From positions 75,985,614 through 76,049,613 of the forward strand of contig NC_079318.1 of NCBI RefSeq assembly GCF_029931775.1: a DNA stretch of 64,000 bases, written 5' to 3'. The DNA comes from Euleptes europaea. Taxonomy: Eukaryota > Chordata > Lepidosauria > Squamata > Sphaerodactylidae. This document shows, piece by piece, positions 11,023-23,605 of the stretch (position 1 is the first letter of the stretch; the number at the start of each line of letters is the position of its first letter). The notes below the pieces were generated by a model. It made no database searches. It saw nothing but the letters and a program-made list of their open reading frames with translations, and was not told the DNA's origin. The position numbers were made by a program, and so were the translations under genes.

Positions 11023-11878
11023 TGCCGGTGAGCTTGGCTTTCCCCTGAGCTATTTCAACTTCCCAGTTCACCCCTATACATTTGGTCTGTTGTGGTTAAG
11101 CATTGTCAACATGATGAGGAACCAAGAACCATTCAAATAATGGACTCTTGGGTTCTGGTTCAGGCAGGACCAAGGATCTTACCCAGTGCAAAATTTGGTG
11201 GAAACCCAAAGCACCTTTCCACAGCAACCTAGGAATAGTGGAGTCCCACACATTCTCCTTAGCCACGGGCTACCTCTGAAAATCTGTTGCTGTTACCGAG
11301 GGTTGGGGGGACCAATGTGGAGATTTGAAGGGGGAGGCAGAAGCTGCTGTGAGCTGTAACATCAGTATCTGGTATACACATCCATTCCAAAGCTTTTTTG
11401 GCATCTCTTCCTAATCCTCTTCAAAGGTGGCTCGATCCCTAGTAAAAATCACCCCCCTTTACACTTCTAAAAATCTTTTTTTTGGGGGGGGGGTTGCACC
11501 TTAATTAATTCCCCAAGGATCCTGTGTATCATCTTTCCTTTGTAATTCATCGTACATCCTCTCTTTGTGCTCCAGCGGAATGATAAAGATGAATCAATAC
11601 CTCCCTTCAGAACATAACGGGACAGCTCTCTACTCTTGCAGGCGTGAGCACAGAAGTGTTTGGCTGACTCCCATGCCCCCTAGTGGCCACGTTTCATCCA
11701 TGACTCCTTCCGATTTTGGTTCTTTTGTAGATGAAGAGTCGTAAAGCGTGATACCCAGCAAAAGCAGCACCTCGCTCTTGGCTGTTATTTTAAATCTCTT
11801 TATTTCAACCTAATAAAATTAAGTCAAAGGACCAAGTATATGCTGTGAAACTTTAGATATGGACGTGAAAAGCTGCCT

Positions 11879-11935
11879 TGTAGTAGTAGTAGTAATAGTA
11901 GTAGTAGTAGAAGAAGAAGAGGAACAGAAAGAGGA
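11879..11935. repeat. Trinucleotide repeat (TAG/AAG)n
   Basis: TAGTAGTAGTAGTAATAG grades into AAGAAGAAGAGG. It is the AT-rich 3' tail of the antisense SINE that follows. Confidence 0.85.
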
Positions 11936-12430
11936 AGAGAAGTTGGGTTTTATATGCCAACTTTCCCTACTACTTAAGGCAGAATCAAACCGGCTTACAA
12001 TCACTTCCCCTTCCCACAACAGACACCCTGTGAGGTAGGTGGGGCTGAGAGAGTGTGACTAGCCCAAGGTCACCCAGCTGGCTTCATGTGTAGGAGTGGG
12101 GAAACAAATCCAGTTCACCAGATTAGCTTCCGCCACTCATGTGTTGCCAGTTCCCTCTTCGCCACCGGTGGGAGGTTTTTGGGGTGGAGCCTGAGGAGGG
12201 CAGGGTTTGGGGAGGGACTTCAATGCCATAGAGTCCAATTGTCAAAGCAGTCATTTTCTTCAGATGAACTGATCTCTATTGGCTGGAGATCAGTTGTAAT
12301 AGCAGGAGATCTCCAGCTAGTGCCTGGAGGTTGGCAACCCTAAGGAGTGGGGAATCAAACCCGGTTCTCTAGATCAGAGTCCACCTCTCCAAACCACCAC
12401 TCTTAACCACTAAACCATGCTGGCTCCTAC
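11930..12430 (-). repeat. tRNA-derived SINE (family A) interrupted by a TIR element
   Basis: On the minus strand the SINE runs from AGCCAGCATGGTTTAGTGGT at about 12428 down to the CTTCTTCTTCTA tail. The segment 12141-12342 is foreign; the SINE continues on both sides of it (CGCCACTCATGTG | GGAGTGGGGAATC). Confidence 0.75.
12141..12342 (-). mobile_element. TIR element of the AGGGTTGCC family, nested in a SINE
   Basis: It is bounded by GTTGCCAG and GGTTGGCAACCCTA and inserted into the family A SINE at 11930-12430. The left terminus is eroded. Confidence 0.7.
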
Positions 12431-12439
12431 ACCACACTG

Positions 12440-12630
12440 GCTCAGAGTCAGGCAATTGGCCCAGGTAGCTCAGCACTGTCTCGTCTGAATGGCAACAGCT
12501 CTCTAGGGCCTCAAGGAGAGAAGAGTCTTTCCCAATACATGCTGTGAGATCTGGTAACTGGAGATGGCAAGTATCAAACCTGGGGCCTTCAGCATGCAAA
12601 GCGTCTGCTGTGCCACTGAGCCACACGCTG
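12440..12630 (-). repeat. tRNA-derived SINE (family B), older copy
   Basis: The minus-strand head is GTGTGGCTCAGTGGCACAG with B box GGTTTGATACTT. The body is diverged from the copies at 23606 and 40976. Confidence 0.6.
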
Positions 12631-12956
12631 ACTTTGGATATTGGATATCATCCATCAGGATCTTCTGCGTCAGCCCCATTGAAACGGACTAAAGCACTAG
12701 ATTTTGGACCGGGAAAACTGGGGGAGGGGTGTCCCTTGCTTCTGCCAGTGACTCGGTACTAAGCCTTGGGCCCATAACCATGTGCCGTCTTCAGTTCCCC
12801 ATCTGTGAAATGTCCTCAGGACAAACACAAAGCCCCATGCAAATTGAAATTGCTGCATACTTGATCAGTGTGGTACAGGAGTCAGCATTAAAATGAGAAG
12901 TTTGACCAAAAGGTTCCCTGTTGCTCAAATCCCAGTGTGGATGGCATTTGGAAAGC

Positions 12957-13066
<110 letters not shown>

Positions 13067-13237
13067 GCTTTGTTGCCCCTTAAGCCTGGGACTCCTTCCC
13101 ACAACACCAATATGGAGCCACGTCTCTCTTGGTTCAAACCTGAGCTCCAAACACACCTTTCCATGGCTCCATCATCTCAAAGTCTAAGTAGGCATTAGCT
13201 TACCTCCATCCCTTGTCTGTCCTGTCTCCTTCATTTT

Positions 13238-13600
13238 CTCCTAGGAACATATGAAACCTGGTCCAGCACCCTGTTTCCCACAGCAACCAATCAGACATCC
13301 TAGTAGGCCCACATGCAGGGGCATAGAGACTACCCAGTTTATCCCCCTGCAGCTAGCCTTCAGAAGTCCCTGCTAATAGCCATTGATAAGACCTCTCCTC
13401 CTCCATAAATGTGCCCAGTTCCTTTTGAAAGCCATCTAAGCCAGTGAGCATTGCATCTTGTGGCGGGAAGTTCCCCAAGTCATTTGTTTAGTACATGTTC
13501 TCTTTTGTCTGCTGTATCTCTACCATCTATCAGCTTCAATTGGTGATACCAGAACAAGTTCTCACTAGTGACTTTCTCCACACCATGTGCCATTTCCTGA
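13238..13600 (-). mobile_element. CR1-like LINE 3' end
   Basis: GGTCCAGCACCCTGTTTCCC, AATAGCCATTGATAAGACCT and TTTGAAAGCCATCTAAGCC match the family seen at 22276 and, in sense orientation, at 36360. Confidence 0.65.
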
Positions 13601-13699
13601 CCCTCTTTAGTGTCTTCCTTAGCCATCCTTTCTCTTCAGCCTTTCTTCACAAGGAAGCTATTCCAACCCCTTGATCATTTGGCTTGCCCTTTTCCACAC

Positions 13700-14060
13700 C
13701 TTCAACTGGCTCCAGGCGATCAGATTTTGAGATGGAGCAACCAAAAGAGACACACACCGGGGCTTAACGCACGGCCAATTTGTCTCGCTTTTGTGCCTTA
13801 ATAGTAGCGAATCTCCGTGGTCCACACGCACGACCGTCCAAGTGCTGCGCATCGGACCCACCTTAGTCGCGAATTAAGGCAAAAAAAACCGGGTTAAGCA
13901 ATCCCTGTTTTCTAGCGATCTTTTCAGTGCTAAACCGCTACTTTTTTTAATTTCGCTACATTACTGGAACGCCGGCGTGCGTGTAATCACACGACTAGCC
14001 CGCTACTAACCTCCTTTCGTTCAAGGACACGCCCCTTACTGGTCTCCCTCACATAGGCGT
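13700..14060. other. CpG-rich unclassified segment
   Basis: It is unusually rich in CpG (AACGCACGGCC, CGCACGACCGTCC, GGAACGCCGGCGTGCGTG) with partly inverted pieces (GTGCCTTAAT / ATTAAGGC). I see no coding frame. It could be a young repeat or a CpG cluster. Confidence 0.35.
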
Positions 14061-14939
14061 AAACTTGGGGGGGGCTCAAGCCCTCGAGCCCCCCCCGAAC
14101 TTGCGAGGGGGGACTGAGCCCCCATCCCAAGGCAAATGGCAGCTGAAGCACAGTCCTGTCCTACCTTCCTTTTGTATAGGCTGACCCGTTTTTTGTCACA
14201 TTTCCTGGCCGTCCCGTCTTTTTAATTAAAATGCCCATTTTGTCCTGTTTTGAATAAGCCCAGCCAGTTGTGTTGCCTCGCCCTCACAACACAGCTTTAT
14301 TTACACTCGGAAGGAAAAGGCACAACTTTCCAGCTTTGGGTGGAAGCAAAACATGGTCCGTCAATCTGATCAACGCGTTCCCATCCGCTGTGCTGTTGCG
14401 AGCCTCTGAAGTGGCACGCTGAAAAATGTACAAGGCTTTCCTTCCCCTCTCCTCTGGGCTGGCCACGAAGCAAAGAGGTGAAGTCGGGATGCACTAAAAT
14501 GAATGACAGGCTAGCCGATTAGAAACAATGGGAGAGGATGCATAGCCTATTGAAGGAGCCTGGATTGCCAATTGCCTTGCATGAGCTCCATTGAAATACA
14601 TTACAGCACAAAGTTGCAAAGAAAATGTGGAATGGATTTTCCAGTAAGATCTCTAAACCCAGAGCTCTGGGACTGGAATGACAGCCCATGGGACTAGCAC
14701 AATCCATCCTGTCATCCACACCAGCTTCTACTAGTGAGTTCGTTTGCAATGCCTGTAAACTTCTGAGGTATGCTAGCTTCACCAGATTGCCGGTTTTCTA
14801 ACATCTCAGCAAAAAAAATACCCACATCTTTTTTTTCAGTAGCACCAACGCACCTCCCTCACTCTAGTATGCATTCCACTGCCCCACTCCAAAAAGCCAT
14901 TTTATGCCTGAGAAGATCAATGCTTAACAGGTTGAGACG

Positions 14940-15245
14940 ATGGTATACCGGAACGCTGGTGTTCCAAAAAAAAAAAGGGGGAGAATCGCCCTTTGATTGG
15001 ATAACCCCTCAGCCAATCCTTGGGCGATGTCACTCCCCTGCTATCCCGCACTGCGAACTATCCCACATTATATGGTTGGTTCAAACGCACGGGGAGCCTC
15101 CAGCAGCTACTTGTTTCAGACTTAATGTGGGATAGGCTGGCGTCATGCGTTTGATTATCCAGACTTAAATATTGTGGGATTAAAATATTGTGGGATAACA
15201 GAGGAGCGAACCAGGAACATTCTGCCCATGCGTTAATGCCCACCA
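14940..15245. repeat. Partly palindromic unclassified repeat
   Basis: CTATCCCACATTATATGG is mirrored by TTAATGTGGGATAG, and CAAACGCA by TGCGTTTG. A shorter ATATTGTGGGAT motif appears twice near 15170-15200. The segment looks like a fold-back or MITE remnant, with no coding content. Confidence 0.45.
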
Positions 15246-15304
15246 TGTTCTAAAAGGACTGCACTAAAGACCTAGTCAAGGCATTATAATGGCAGTGCTA
15301 TTTC

Positions 15305-15635
15305 CTTGGCCTTTTATGCATGGCCTTTTTTGCATGGCCCCTCCTTGGCCTTTTATGCATGGCCGTTTCCCTCGCGGTCACCCCTCCGACAACTTCAGGT
15401 CATTGTTTTGATTATGCATGCCGTTTCCGACCATCAGAGGTCACCTCGCTCTCCCCCACGTTTCCCTGTGTTTTGCCTGTGTTTTCAAATTCGAGATAAA
15501 ACAGGTCCCTGAAAACACAGGCAAAATGTGGGGAAACGAGGCGACCTCTGATGGTCAGAAACGGCATGCATAATCAAAACACAGACCCAAAGTCGTCGGA
15601 GCGGTGATGCCGAATGAAACAGCGATGCATAAAAG
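15305..15635. repeat. Long imperfect inverted repeat (arms ~150 bp)
   Basis: The left arm includes TTTTGATTATGCATGCCGTT and CGACCATCAGAGGTCACCTC. The right arm includes GGCGACCTCTGATGGTCAGA and ACGGCATGCATAATCAAAAC. The centre holds AAATTCGAGATAAAACAGG. The left end also has TTGGCCTTTTATGCATGGCC twice with a shorter TGCATGGCC copy between. Confidence 0.85.
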
Positions 15636-16354
15636 ACCCTTGTTATCAGACTGTAAAGTCCCTGGGGGAAGCCCCTATCATCTCCCCTTATGCTTTGAAA
15701 TGCCATGTACAGCAATGGCATTGTTTACATTAAGATTTGTATTTAACTACCACCACTGGCGTTGCTAGGAGGATGAATACGATTAAAAACACATAGCTTT
15801 CTGCACATTTTAGGAGAGATCCTCTAATGGCATGAGCATTCCCGCTGTGAGTATGGGTCGCTCTCTTCATGGGTGCTAATGCCTCTGTATCTTGAGATGC
15901 TGTGAAGGGAAGGTGGCGAGGGCCTTGGGCAGAGTCCATTAAGGGCTAGATTAGAGGTGAAGGCAGATGTTGCATTTTTAGCGTGGTGGGATCACTCTGC
16001 AAACATTCCATCCCGAGAATAGCTCAAGGGGAGAAAATTGCTTTGCATATTTGAAAGCGAAGCTGGCGCTAATCAGCTACCTCCTGTGACATCCCCAAGA
16101 AACGTTTTCCGCTCAATCCTTGGAGTCATTTTGCACTTTAAAATATTCCCATTTTGAAAAAAAAGTAGCAAAGTAACCAATGAATGGTTGTGCAGCACTT
16201 CTAAACATTGAAGAGGCAGATAGTCCACCTGATGCATGAAGGGAAGGACAAAACTGACAGTTGATTTCGCCTTCAGTATGTTGGAACAGACATCCGCCCT
16301 TTCAGCTGAAAAGCTTTGAGAGAGCTTGGACCTGCTTCTGAGATGCCTTGTGAG

Positions 16355-16555
16355 TAGGGTTGCCAACCTCCAGGTACTAGCTGGAGATCTCCTGCTATTA
16401 CAACTGACCAGCTGATAGAGATCAGTTCACCTGGAGAAAATGGCCCCTTTGGCAATTGGACTCTTTGGCATTGAAGTCCCTCCCCAAACCCTGCCCTCCT
16501 CAGGCTCCACCCCTAAAATCTCCCACCAGTAGCAAAGAGGGACCTGGCAACCCTA
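16355..16555 (+). mobile_element. TIR element of the AGGGTTGCC family
   Basis: Bounded by TAGGGTTGCCAACCTCCAGG and CCTGGCAACCCTA; one of the best-preserved copies. Confidence 0.8.
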
Positions 16556-16989
16556 ATTGTGACATCTTTTTGGTCCACCTTTACTTAACTGGTCCTGACC
16601 TTGGAGGCCTTAAGTGATCACACACGCAACCTTTTTGAAGAGCCAAATTCTTTTTCAGCACAACAAGCCTGGGGAGGAGAACCTTACACCCATTTTCCAG
16701 CTAGGAAAGCTGAGGCTAAGAGGACAAGAGGTGTCTGAGTCCACTCATAGCTGGGATGAGCTTTGGACCCAAGCGCTAAGCATTTACGGCATTCTGCATC
16801 TCTCTCAGGCTCCTCCCCTCCCAAATCCATCCACTGTCCCTTTCATTCATTCCATCAGTCCCACTCTGCGTCGTGCAACACACATTTTTAAAATGTTTGC
16901 AGCAAAAAATGAGACAGTGAGCAGCTCGTTGCTTTGAGATCTGGGGAGCTGCCTGTCTGATCATGGAAGACCCCAGACACCCTGGACCT

Positions 16990-17464
16990 TTTTTGTGCTG
17001 GTCTTGTGGCCGGACCGAACCTCCCTCTCCTCCCTCTTGTCACCTAAAGGGATGTCACAGCAGAGTGATTCCCTCCCTCCTTTCAGCCTCTGTCGTCACA
17101 AAAGAGTGGGAATCTTTGGCGAAGCTCAGTCTCGTCTAGTGCGAGCAGAGCTGCCGTGTTCAGAGCAGGCCCCCTCCTGAGACCACTGAGCTTGCGGAGC
17201 GGGGGAACCTGAAGCTCATTTGGCGACTTTCCCCTGAACTCGCAGCCAGCCAGCAGCAGGAAAGGATGTGTGCGTGTGCACGATGTGCGCTTCTTGCTTT
17301 TAAGCTTCTGTGCCTCGGCTCCAGTGGTCAGACCACAAGGCTGCGGAGAGGAGGGAGGCTGGGGTAGAGCGAGCAAGCCGAGGACCGCCAAGGATGCTCT
17401 TCTGTCGGAGCCGCCAATCTTGAGTGGAGGCTCTAATCCAAGGTCCCTTCTCTTCTCCCAACAG
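16990..17464 (+). promoter_or_regulatory. CHRNA2: Candidate promoter and non-coding first exon of CHRNA2
   Basis: This is the only long repeat-free stretch upstream of CHRNA2 with raised GC and scattered CpG. It ends in a near-perfect splice donor, CAACAG|GTAAGC, with GT at 17465-17466. No convincing open reading frame runs into that donor. A non-coding first exon of CHRNA2, about 9 kb from the signal-peptide exon, would explain it. The alternative is an unrelated transcript or chance; there is no direct proof. Confidence 0.33.
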
Positions 17465-18224
17465 GTAAGCCATTCTCTTTTTGATCTTTTGCCGCACAGC
17501 TAGGGAAATGCCTGCTGGAGGAAGATGCTCCAGGGTCGCTCTGGCTTCTGACTCCACGTGCTTATTGGTGCTTGAGTAACGAAGCCACGCTTGTGTGGCA
17601 AAGTGGGCTTGGGCACAACCACCAAAAGGAGGCAAAGTTTTCTCAGGGAAGCGCACTTGCGCGAGCCCTCTCCAAAAAGATCAGGAGCTGCGCAAGAGCA
17701 CGTCGGTGCTCTTGTGCCGCTCGAAGACTCGCGCTTCCCTAGCATTGTACCCTCAGCCGTCCTTTTAAAATGAACTCAAGCATTTTAAATAATAATGAGT
17801 GAGACTGCTGATTCCTGGGGGCTTCCAGGGAGGAGGCTGGGAGCCTCTGAAGATACGCTGCTATGGCAAGGAGTTTTTCCAGGGTTGGGCCCAGGAATGG
17901 TGATCCTCTGGCATGGCAAACTTCAGAGTATGAGCTGGCAGATCCCCAGTTCTGCTCCGAGTTGTAAGCTCACAAGGTGGCCGCAGCAATATGACCATCC
18001 TTTCAGTCTCCCCATCTGTACTCTGTGGTGATTATACTACAGGCCTATTTGGCAGGGGTGTTGTACAGGATTGCCAGCCACCTGGAGGAAGAAAATGACC
18101 TGTCCTTTTAACAGATGTTGTTTACCAGGTCATGTTACTTACCTCCTGCCCTAAAAAGCTTCACCTGCCCATTGCCACACATTAAGCCTATGTTAAAAGG
18201 ACAGGGGTGTGCAGAATGGTATAG

Positions 18225-18410
18225 TATAGCCCGATCTTGTCAGGTCGTGGAAGCTAAGTAGGGTCAGCCCTGGTTAGTATTTGGATGGGAGACCACCAAG
18301 GAAGCCTTTGCAGAGGAAATCAATGGCAAAGCACCAATGCTTGTTCACTTGCCAGGGGGTCGCCATGTTGACTGTGACTGGACGGCACTTTACACACAAA
18401 CACACAAAGG
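18225..18410 (+). repeat. 5S rRNA-derived SINE
   Basis: CCCGATCTTGTCAGGTCGTG, the GGGTCAGCCCTGGTTAGTAT block and tail GTGACTGGACGGCACTTTAC with a CA-rich end. The middle is shortened. Confidence 0.8.
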
Positions 18411-18906
18411 GACACCATGTTTTTCTCCAGGCCTGTTGGCAACCTGCAAGTTGTAAGAACTCCCTCCCCACAGCCGCTCCCTGGAACCTACCCTTCTGTT
18501 TTAGGCATCTGGTGAAAACTTTCCAGTTCATTCTGGTTTTTGATTGATGTTGTTTGGGGGTTTGAAATTTATTTTTCACCACGGACTTTCTAATTTGTAA
18601 TCTTTTTTTGTTGTTTTTGGTTTGTTAATGTATTTTTAAAGGCTTGTTTTCTCCCTCTGCACACTCGGATTCTCTTGCTGAGAGAAGGCAGGGTATGCAT
18701 TTTTCAGTAAAACAAAGAACCGAAATTAACTAGCGTACAAGAAGAGCTTTGACACGCTAAGTACCAGCACCATGCCTGTCTGTAGGGCCTGAATATAGAG
18801 CTTTGTTTCTGTAGTAATAACATTTTCCCAGCTTCTCAACTGCTGTACTTTGTTACAGGAGAAAAAGCAGCTTCTGAGACTAGTCGGAGGTGGCGGAGAG
18901 GCTAAA

Positions 18907-19070
18907 AGAGAGCCAGAGTGGGATTTATTGGTTAAGCTAGGATCTAGGAGACCTGGGTTCGAATCCCTGCTCTGCTATGAAATGCTCTGGGTGATCATGG
19001 GCCAGTCAGTCTCTTGCAGTGTCACCTACATAACATTATGAGGAGGAAATGGGGAAGACAGAACCACAGC
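18907..19070 (+). repeat. tRNA-derived SINE (family A), partial
   Basis: AGAGCCAGAGTGGGATTTAT, B box GGTTCGAATCCC, then CATGGGCCAGTCAGTCTCTT. The tail is lost. Confidence 0.65.
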
Positions 19071-19519
19071 TGCTGCTGGGAAGTTGGGATAGAATTGCAC
19101 TTGACTGATAGAAAGCCAGGCTGTAGCACACAGCTGCCTTCCAACATTAAGTGCTGGACAGCCGTGCGGATAAGACACACGGAGCCCCGCTGCCTCTGCA
19201 AGAGAACTGCCGAGCAGAGCATGCCGCTGAAAGCTTGCCCATTGATTCGTATGCACACATTCCTCAGAGGTCAAATTAACAGGGATCTGCATAAAATTAA
19301 TCAGTTAAGTAAAGCTATAAGGGTACCCTTAGGGCTGGTTTCTGTGTGAAGTACTGGGAGCGAAGTGCATGTGTCAGCATAGTCGTGCTCTCCCAGCCAT
19401 AGCTGAGTGGCCTAGCACATGTGCTGCATGCCAAAGGTCCTGGAGTCAGCTCCTTACATCTTCAGTTCAAAGGGTCTCCCACTGCAGGGCTGGGGGGGGG
19501 GGGGAGTCTCCGCTTGGAA

Positions 19520-19725
19520 TCCTGGGGAGGGGCTATGACTCAGTAGTAGTGCATCTGCTTGGCATGCGGAAGGGCCCAGGTTCAACCCCCAGGATCTCCA
19601 GTTGAAAGGATAAGGCCATAGGTAATGTGAAAGACCTATGGAGAACCATTGCCAGCCTGCATAGACAATACTGACCTTGGCTGACCAAGGGTCTGATTCA
19701 GTATAAGGCAGTTTCATGTGTTCAG
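19520..19725 (+). repeat. tRNA-derived SINE (family B)
   Basis: Head GGGGCTATGACTCAGTAGTA with B box GGTTCAACCCC; ends CAGTATAAGGCAGTTTCATG. A fragment of a second head lies at 19395-19460. Confidence 0.75.
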
Positions 19726-19739
19726 CTAACTGAGGTCAG

Positions 19740-22270
19740 ACTGACCTGGCCTCGGAGTCACCAGGGGGAGGAAACAGCCTCCGACTCCCAAAGGTGTCCC
19801 TGAGTCCATCCCTTTTACATTCCCCTATATAGGAAAAGCAGTGCCCTGCACTTGGGAGCCACATTATAGTAGGGGTGCTCAGAACCGGTAGCCTGGCATG
19901 GGTTTGCATTACATCCTTGCAATGCACAAGCTCTGTCCATTTACCCTGCGTGGCACACAATGGATATTTTCCTAGCAAAGCACAATAATGCCCATCATTT
20001 ACCATCAAACATTCAAAACTCTTCAGTCCCCTGAATGATCTTCACATATATCACAACAACCCTGTAAGGAAGGTCAGCATTATTACCTGCATACTAATAT
20101 ATTAAGCTGTCCTGTACTGTGTCAGACAGTTGGCTCATTCAGCTCAGTGTACTCTGCTCTGGCTTGGGGTTTCTGTCCAGGGAAAATCAGAGAAAGTTCA
20201 CTCCTAACGCCCGGGATCCTTTCTGGAGATACCAGTCATTGAACTGAGGACCTGCGGCATGCAGAGTTATATTCACTGCCTCTGAGACAAAGCATCTCAG
20301 CATGTCATAGGTGAGAAGGACAGAAAATGAATGTGGGTGAGAGAGAGAGCTGAGTGCATAAAACCACTCTATGAAATTATGGTATAGGTGAGCCTTAGAG
20401 CAGCAGCTTCCTGATTCACAGGATACACTTTTAGCCACGACATACCACTGGTGTGCGTAACTCACTGAAGCAAGAATACAGATCCTGATCAGGACACAGG
20501 GATGGATCCTGCCCTTGTCCCACCACCCCACAGATCAAAGTTTGAAGACATTCTCCTATTTAGATGGCTCTTCCTCCAAAGGAAGAGCTACTTAAGTTGG
20601 AGGAAGGCTTCTTGGAAGATGGTTAGATCCTTTTATAAATATCTGTAGGTTTACCCTAATGGGGGCAAATAGCACCTCTGGAGTCATTTCAGGCCAGCAA
20701 AACACCCCAGGGGGAAGAGTCAACACCCCTCCCCTTATGGAGTTATGGTCTGAATTGGGGCCCAACTGCTTGGGAGCTCATTCATGGGACTCCCGACATC
20801 ACTTCAGAGTTGACACTCAGTATAATAGTATAACCACATAAATAGTATTGTTCCAATATGTATTCACTGCAATCACCCCAGCTTCAGACATCAAATAGAA
20901 TCAGCTTGTCCAAAGGAGTCAAATGCATAATGCCATGTGGCCGACACCCAAGTTAACACTCATTGCACAAGCTAGATTTATTACCTCCATCCATGGATTT
21001 ATTCATTTTCATTTATTTAAAATATTTCTATCTACGTATCTGAAGCAGCTAACACTATTAATTAAAGCAATAAAAAAAACATATCAAAACTTAAACATCA
21101 AATAAAACCTTACAGAAGAAAGGCAGGGGTTAAAAACTTTCCTTCTAAATAATACTACTTGATGGCAAAAAGATACAAGTGAAGATATCAAGAAGCCTCC
21201 TCTTGAGGCAGGAGTTCCAAAGTCTTGGCCTCAGCACTGATAAGACTTTGTAGAGGGTTGCCGTCCACCTGTCTTCCAGTGATAGGGCCTTACATATGGA
21301 CCAATTGATATGCAAGAAGGCAATCCTTCAGCTATCCAGCTCCCAAACCATTTGGGTATAATGCTCATCCCAAGGTTTGTTAAAGGTCCTGTCAACTGGA
21401 TAAACTTCACAACCCTTCTACTGCTTTATCTATTTATTGCTACAGATCTCTACTTACCCCCCTAGAAATGGAACAACTACCACTTTTCGCTCATGCAACA
21501 CATAGCAATTGTGCCCTAAAGCAATATGTCCAAAGCAGGCAGAGTCCTGTGTGCGCGCCACTACCAGTGTGCTTTGATTATGCTTAGATTTCTGCCCCAC
21601 AGCTGGGAGCCTTAAATTGGCGTTGTGGTGTGAGCAGCAATAACGCTTCTCTCCTTTGTCTCCTGCCCCGCTGCCATCAGTTCTTTGAACAGCTCAGCAG
21701 CCAGCCGACAAATATACGAAAGATAATTTGGGGGTATTTGCACTCGATACATATGAATAAAGTTCCTTCATTTCATGGAGGGGAAAAGGTGCTCAAGCAG
21801 AGATTTGTGTCTGTGTGTGTGTTTTTTAAGATTCTTGTGTGGATTCTGGCTTCATTTAGGGAATAAGGGCATCGTGCAACCAGTGTGGTCCAGAGAGATA
21901 CAGCTCCTGTGCAGTTGTGGGTGAGGCAAAGCAGGGAACTGAGGCAATCTATAGTCAGCAAGAGCAAGGCTTCTGGTTGCTTAGATGACAGCAAAAACCC
22001 AACCCAGAAGTCTGGATAGTGTCAGGGGATATTGCATAGCCCGCTCAGGCCTAAGGGTACCAAAAATGCCTCTCTAGCTAATGTTGGATAGTGATGCCCA
22101 GGTTGAATTTCTACCTGAGAACTCACGGGATTTCTGTCTGAAAACGTGCCAGTCACCAGTTCAAGACCTCCTGTAGTCTTGACCCCTAACGAGTCCAAGG
22201 ATATTGAGCCGGGGTTTTAGATGAGATACAGGTGTAGGGTCCATTTTCAGCCCCAAGGCCCAGGGACAAG
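19740..22270. other. Stretch without recognised genes
   Basis: I see only eroded repeat traces (a family B SINE-like remnant around 20100-20290) and AT-rich DNA near 21000-21120. No supported exon. Confidence 0.4.
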
Positions 22271-22275
22271 TGAAA

Positions 22276-23037
22276 TGACAAGAACATAAGACTTGCCTTG
22301 CTGGATCAGGCTGAGAGGTCCGGCACCCTGATTCTGACAGTTAACCAACTAGATGCTCCCAGGAAACTCTCAACCAAGGGAATGCAGGGCAATGCTTCGC
22401 TGTGTTGTTTCTGTTCCCCCTGCCAACTGGTCTTCAGCAGCACCCAACAACTGAACGACAGGTGTTGATAGACTTATCCTCCATGAGTTTGTCTAGTCTG
22501 TTTTTCACACCATCATAGTTAGTAGCAATGAATCTTGTGGCATTGAATTCCATACATTATCAATACTCTGTGTGATTAATTATTTCTTCTTGTCTGTCCT
22601 GAATCTACTACCCATTGACTTCATTGGGTGACCCTAATATTATGGGAGAGGAAGTTCTTTCTATCCATTTTGTCTACACCATGCACAATTTTATAAACCT
22701 CTGTTTTGTTCAAATTAAGTCATCCTTTTTGTATACTATAAAGCCCCAAATTCTTTTGCCCTCCCTTTTCTCATAAAAAAGGTGCTCCAACCTTTTGATA
22801 AGTTTGATTACACCTTTAGTCTAACCTTTCTCAGCTTCAAAATATCCATTTGAAGATAACAGTGACCACAACCAAGCACAGTTTTATGCCATAGATCTAT
22901 TCAAGGGCTTTACAATATTGACCCTTTTGTTTTAAATCCCTGTCCCAATAATTTCTAGTAGTGAGGTACAATGAGTCAATGTTTTCATTGAATTTATCTA
23001 CAGCAACCCTTAAGATCTCTTTCCTGATCAGTCACAA
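22276..23037 (-). mobile_element. Old CR1-like LINE 3' end
   Basis: AAGACTTGCCTTGCTGGATC, TGATAGACTTATCCTCCATG, TTGTGGCATTGAATTCCATA and GCACAATTTTATAAACCTCT are typical of a diverged CR1 3' region read antisense. Confidence 0.65.
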
Positions 23038-23525
23038 CCACAGATCATAGAACCATAGAATCATAGAGTTGGAAGGGACCACCAGGGCCATCAAGTCCAA
23101 CCCCCTGCACAATGCAGGAAATTCACAATTGCCTCCCCACCCCACCCCTAGTGACCAGAAGATGGCCGAGATGCCCTCCCTCTCATCATCTTCCTAAGAT
23201 CACAGAATCAGCATTGCTGACAGATGGCCATCTAACCTTAAAAACCTCCAGGGAAGTAACGCTTACCACCTCCCGAGGAAGCCTGTTCCACTAAGGAACC
23301 ATTAGAAAATTCTTCCTAATGTAGACGGAAACTCTTTTGATTTAATTTCAACCCGTTGGTTCTGGTCCGACCTTCTTGGGCAACAGAAAACAACTCGGCA
23401 CCATCCTCGATATGACAGCCCCTCAAGTACTGTATGTGTAAGCTTGGGATTTCCCCACCACCACCAAAGTGCATCACTTTACTCTCAAATTGAATCTCAT
23501 TTACCACTTTATTGCCCATTCTCTC
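23038..23525 (-). mobile_element. CR1 LINE 3' end
   Basis: ACCATAGAATCATAGAGTTG at the 3' terminus (minus-strand ATTCTATGRT repeats), then CCCCCTGCACAATGCAGGAA. A minus-strand frame resembles the RT C-terminus ([14 protein letters not shown]). Confidence 0.8.
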
Positions 23526-23605
23526 AGTTTAGAGAGAGCCTGTTAGAGCTCTTCACAATCTGTTTTGATTATTGACCTTGGAACAATCATCTACAAACTT
23601 GGCCT

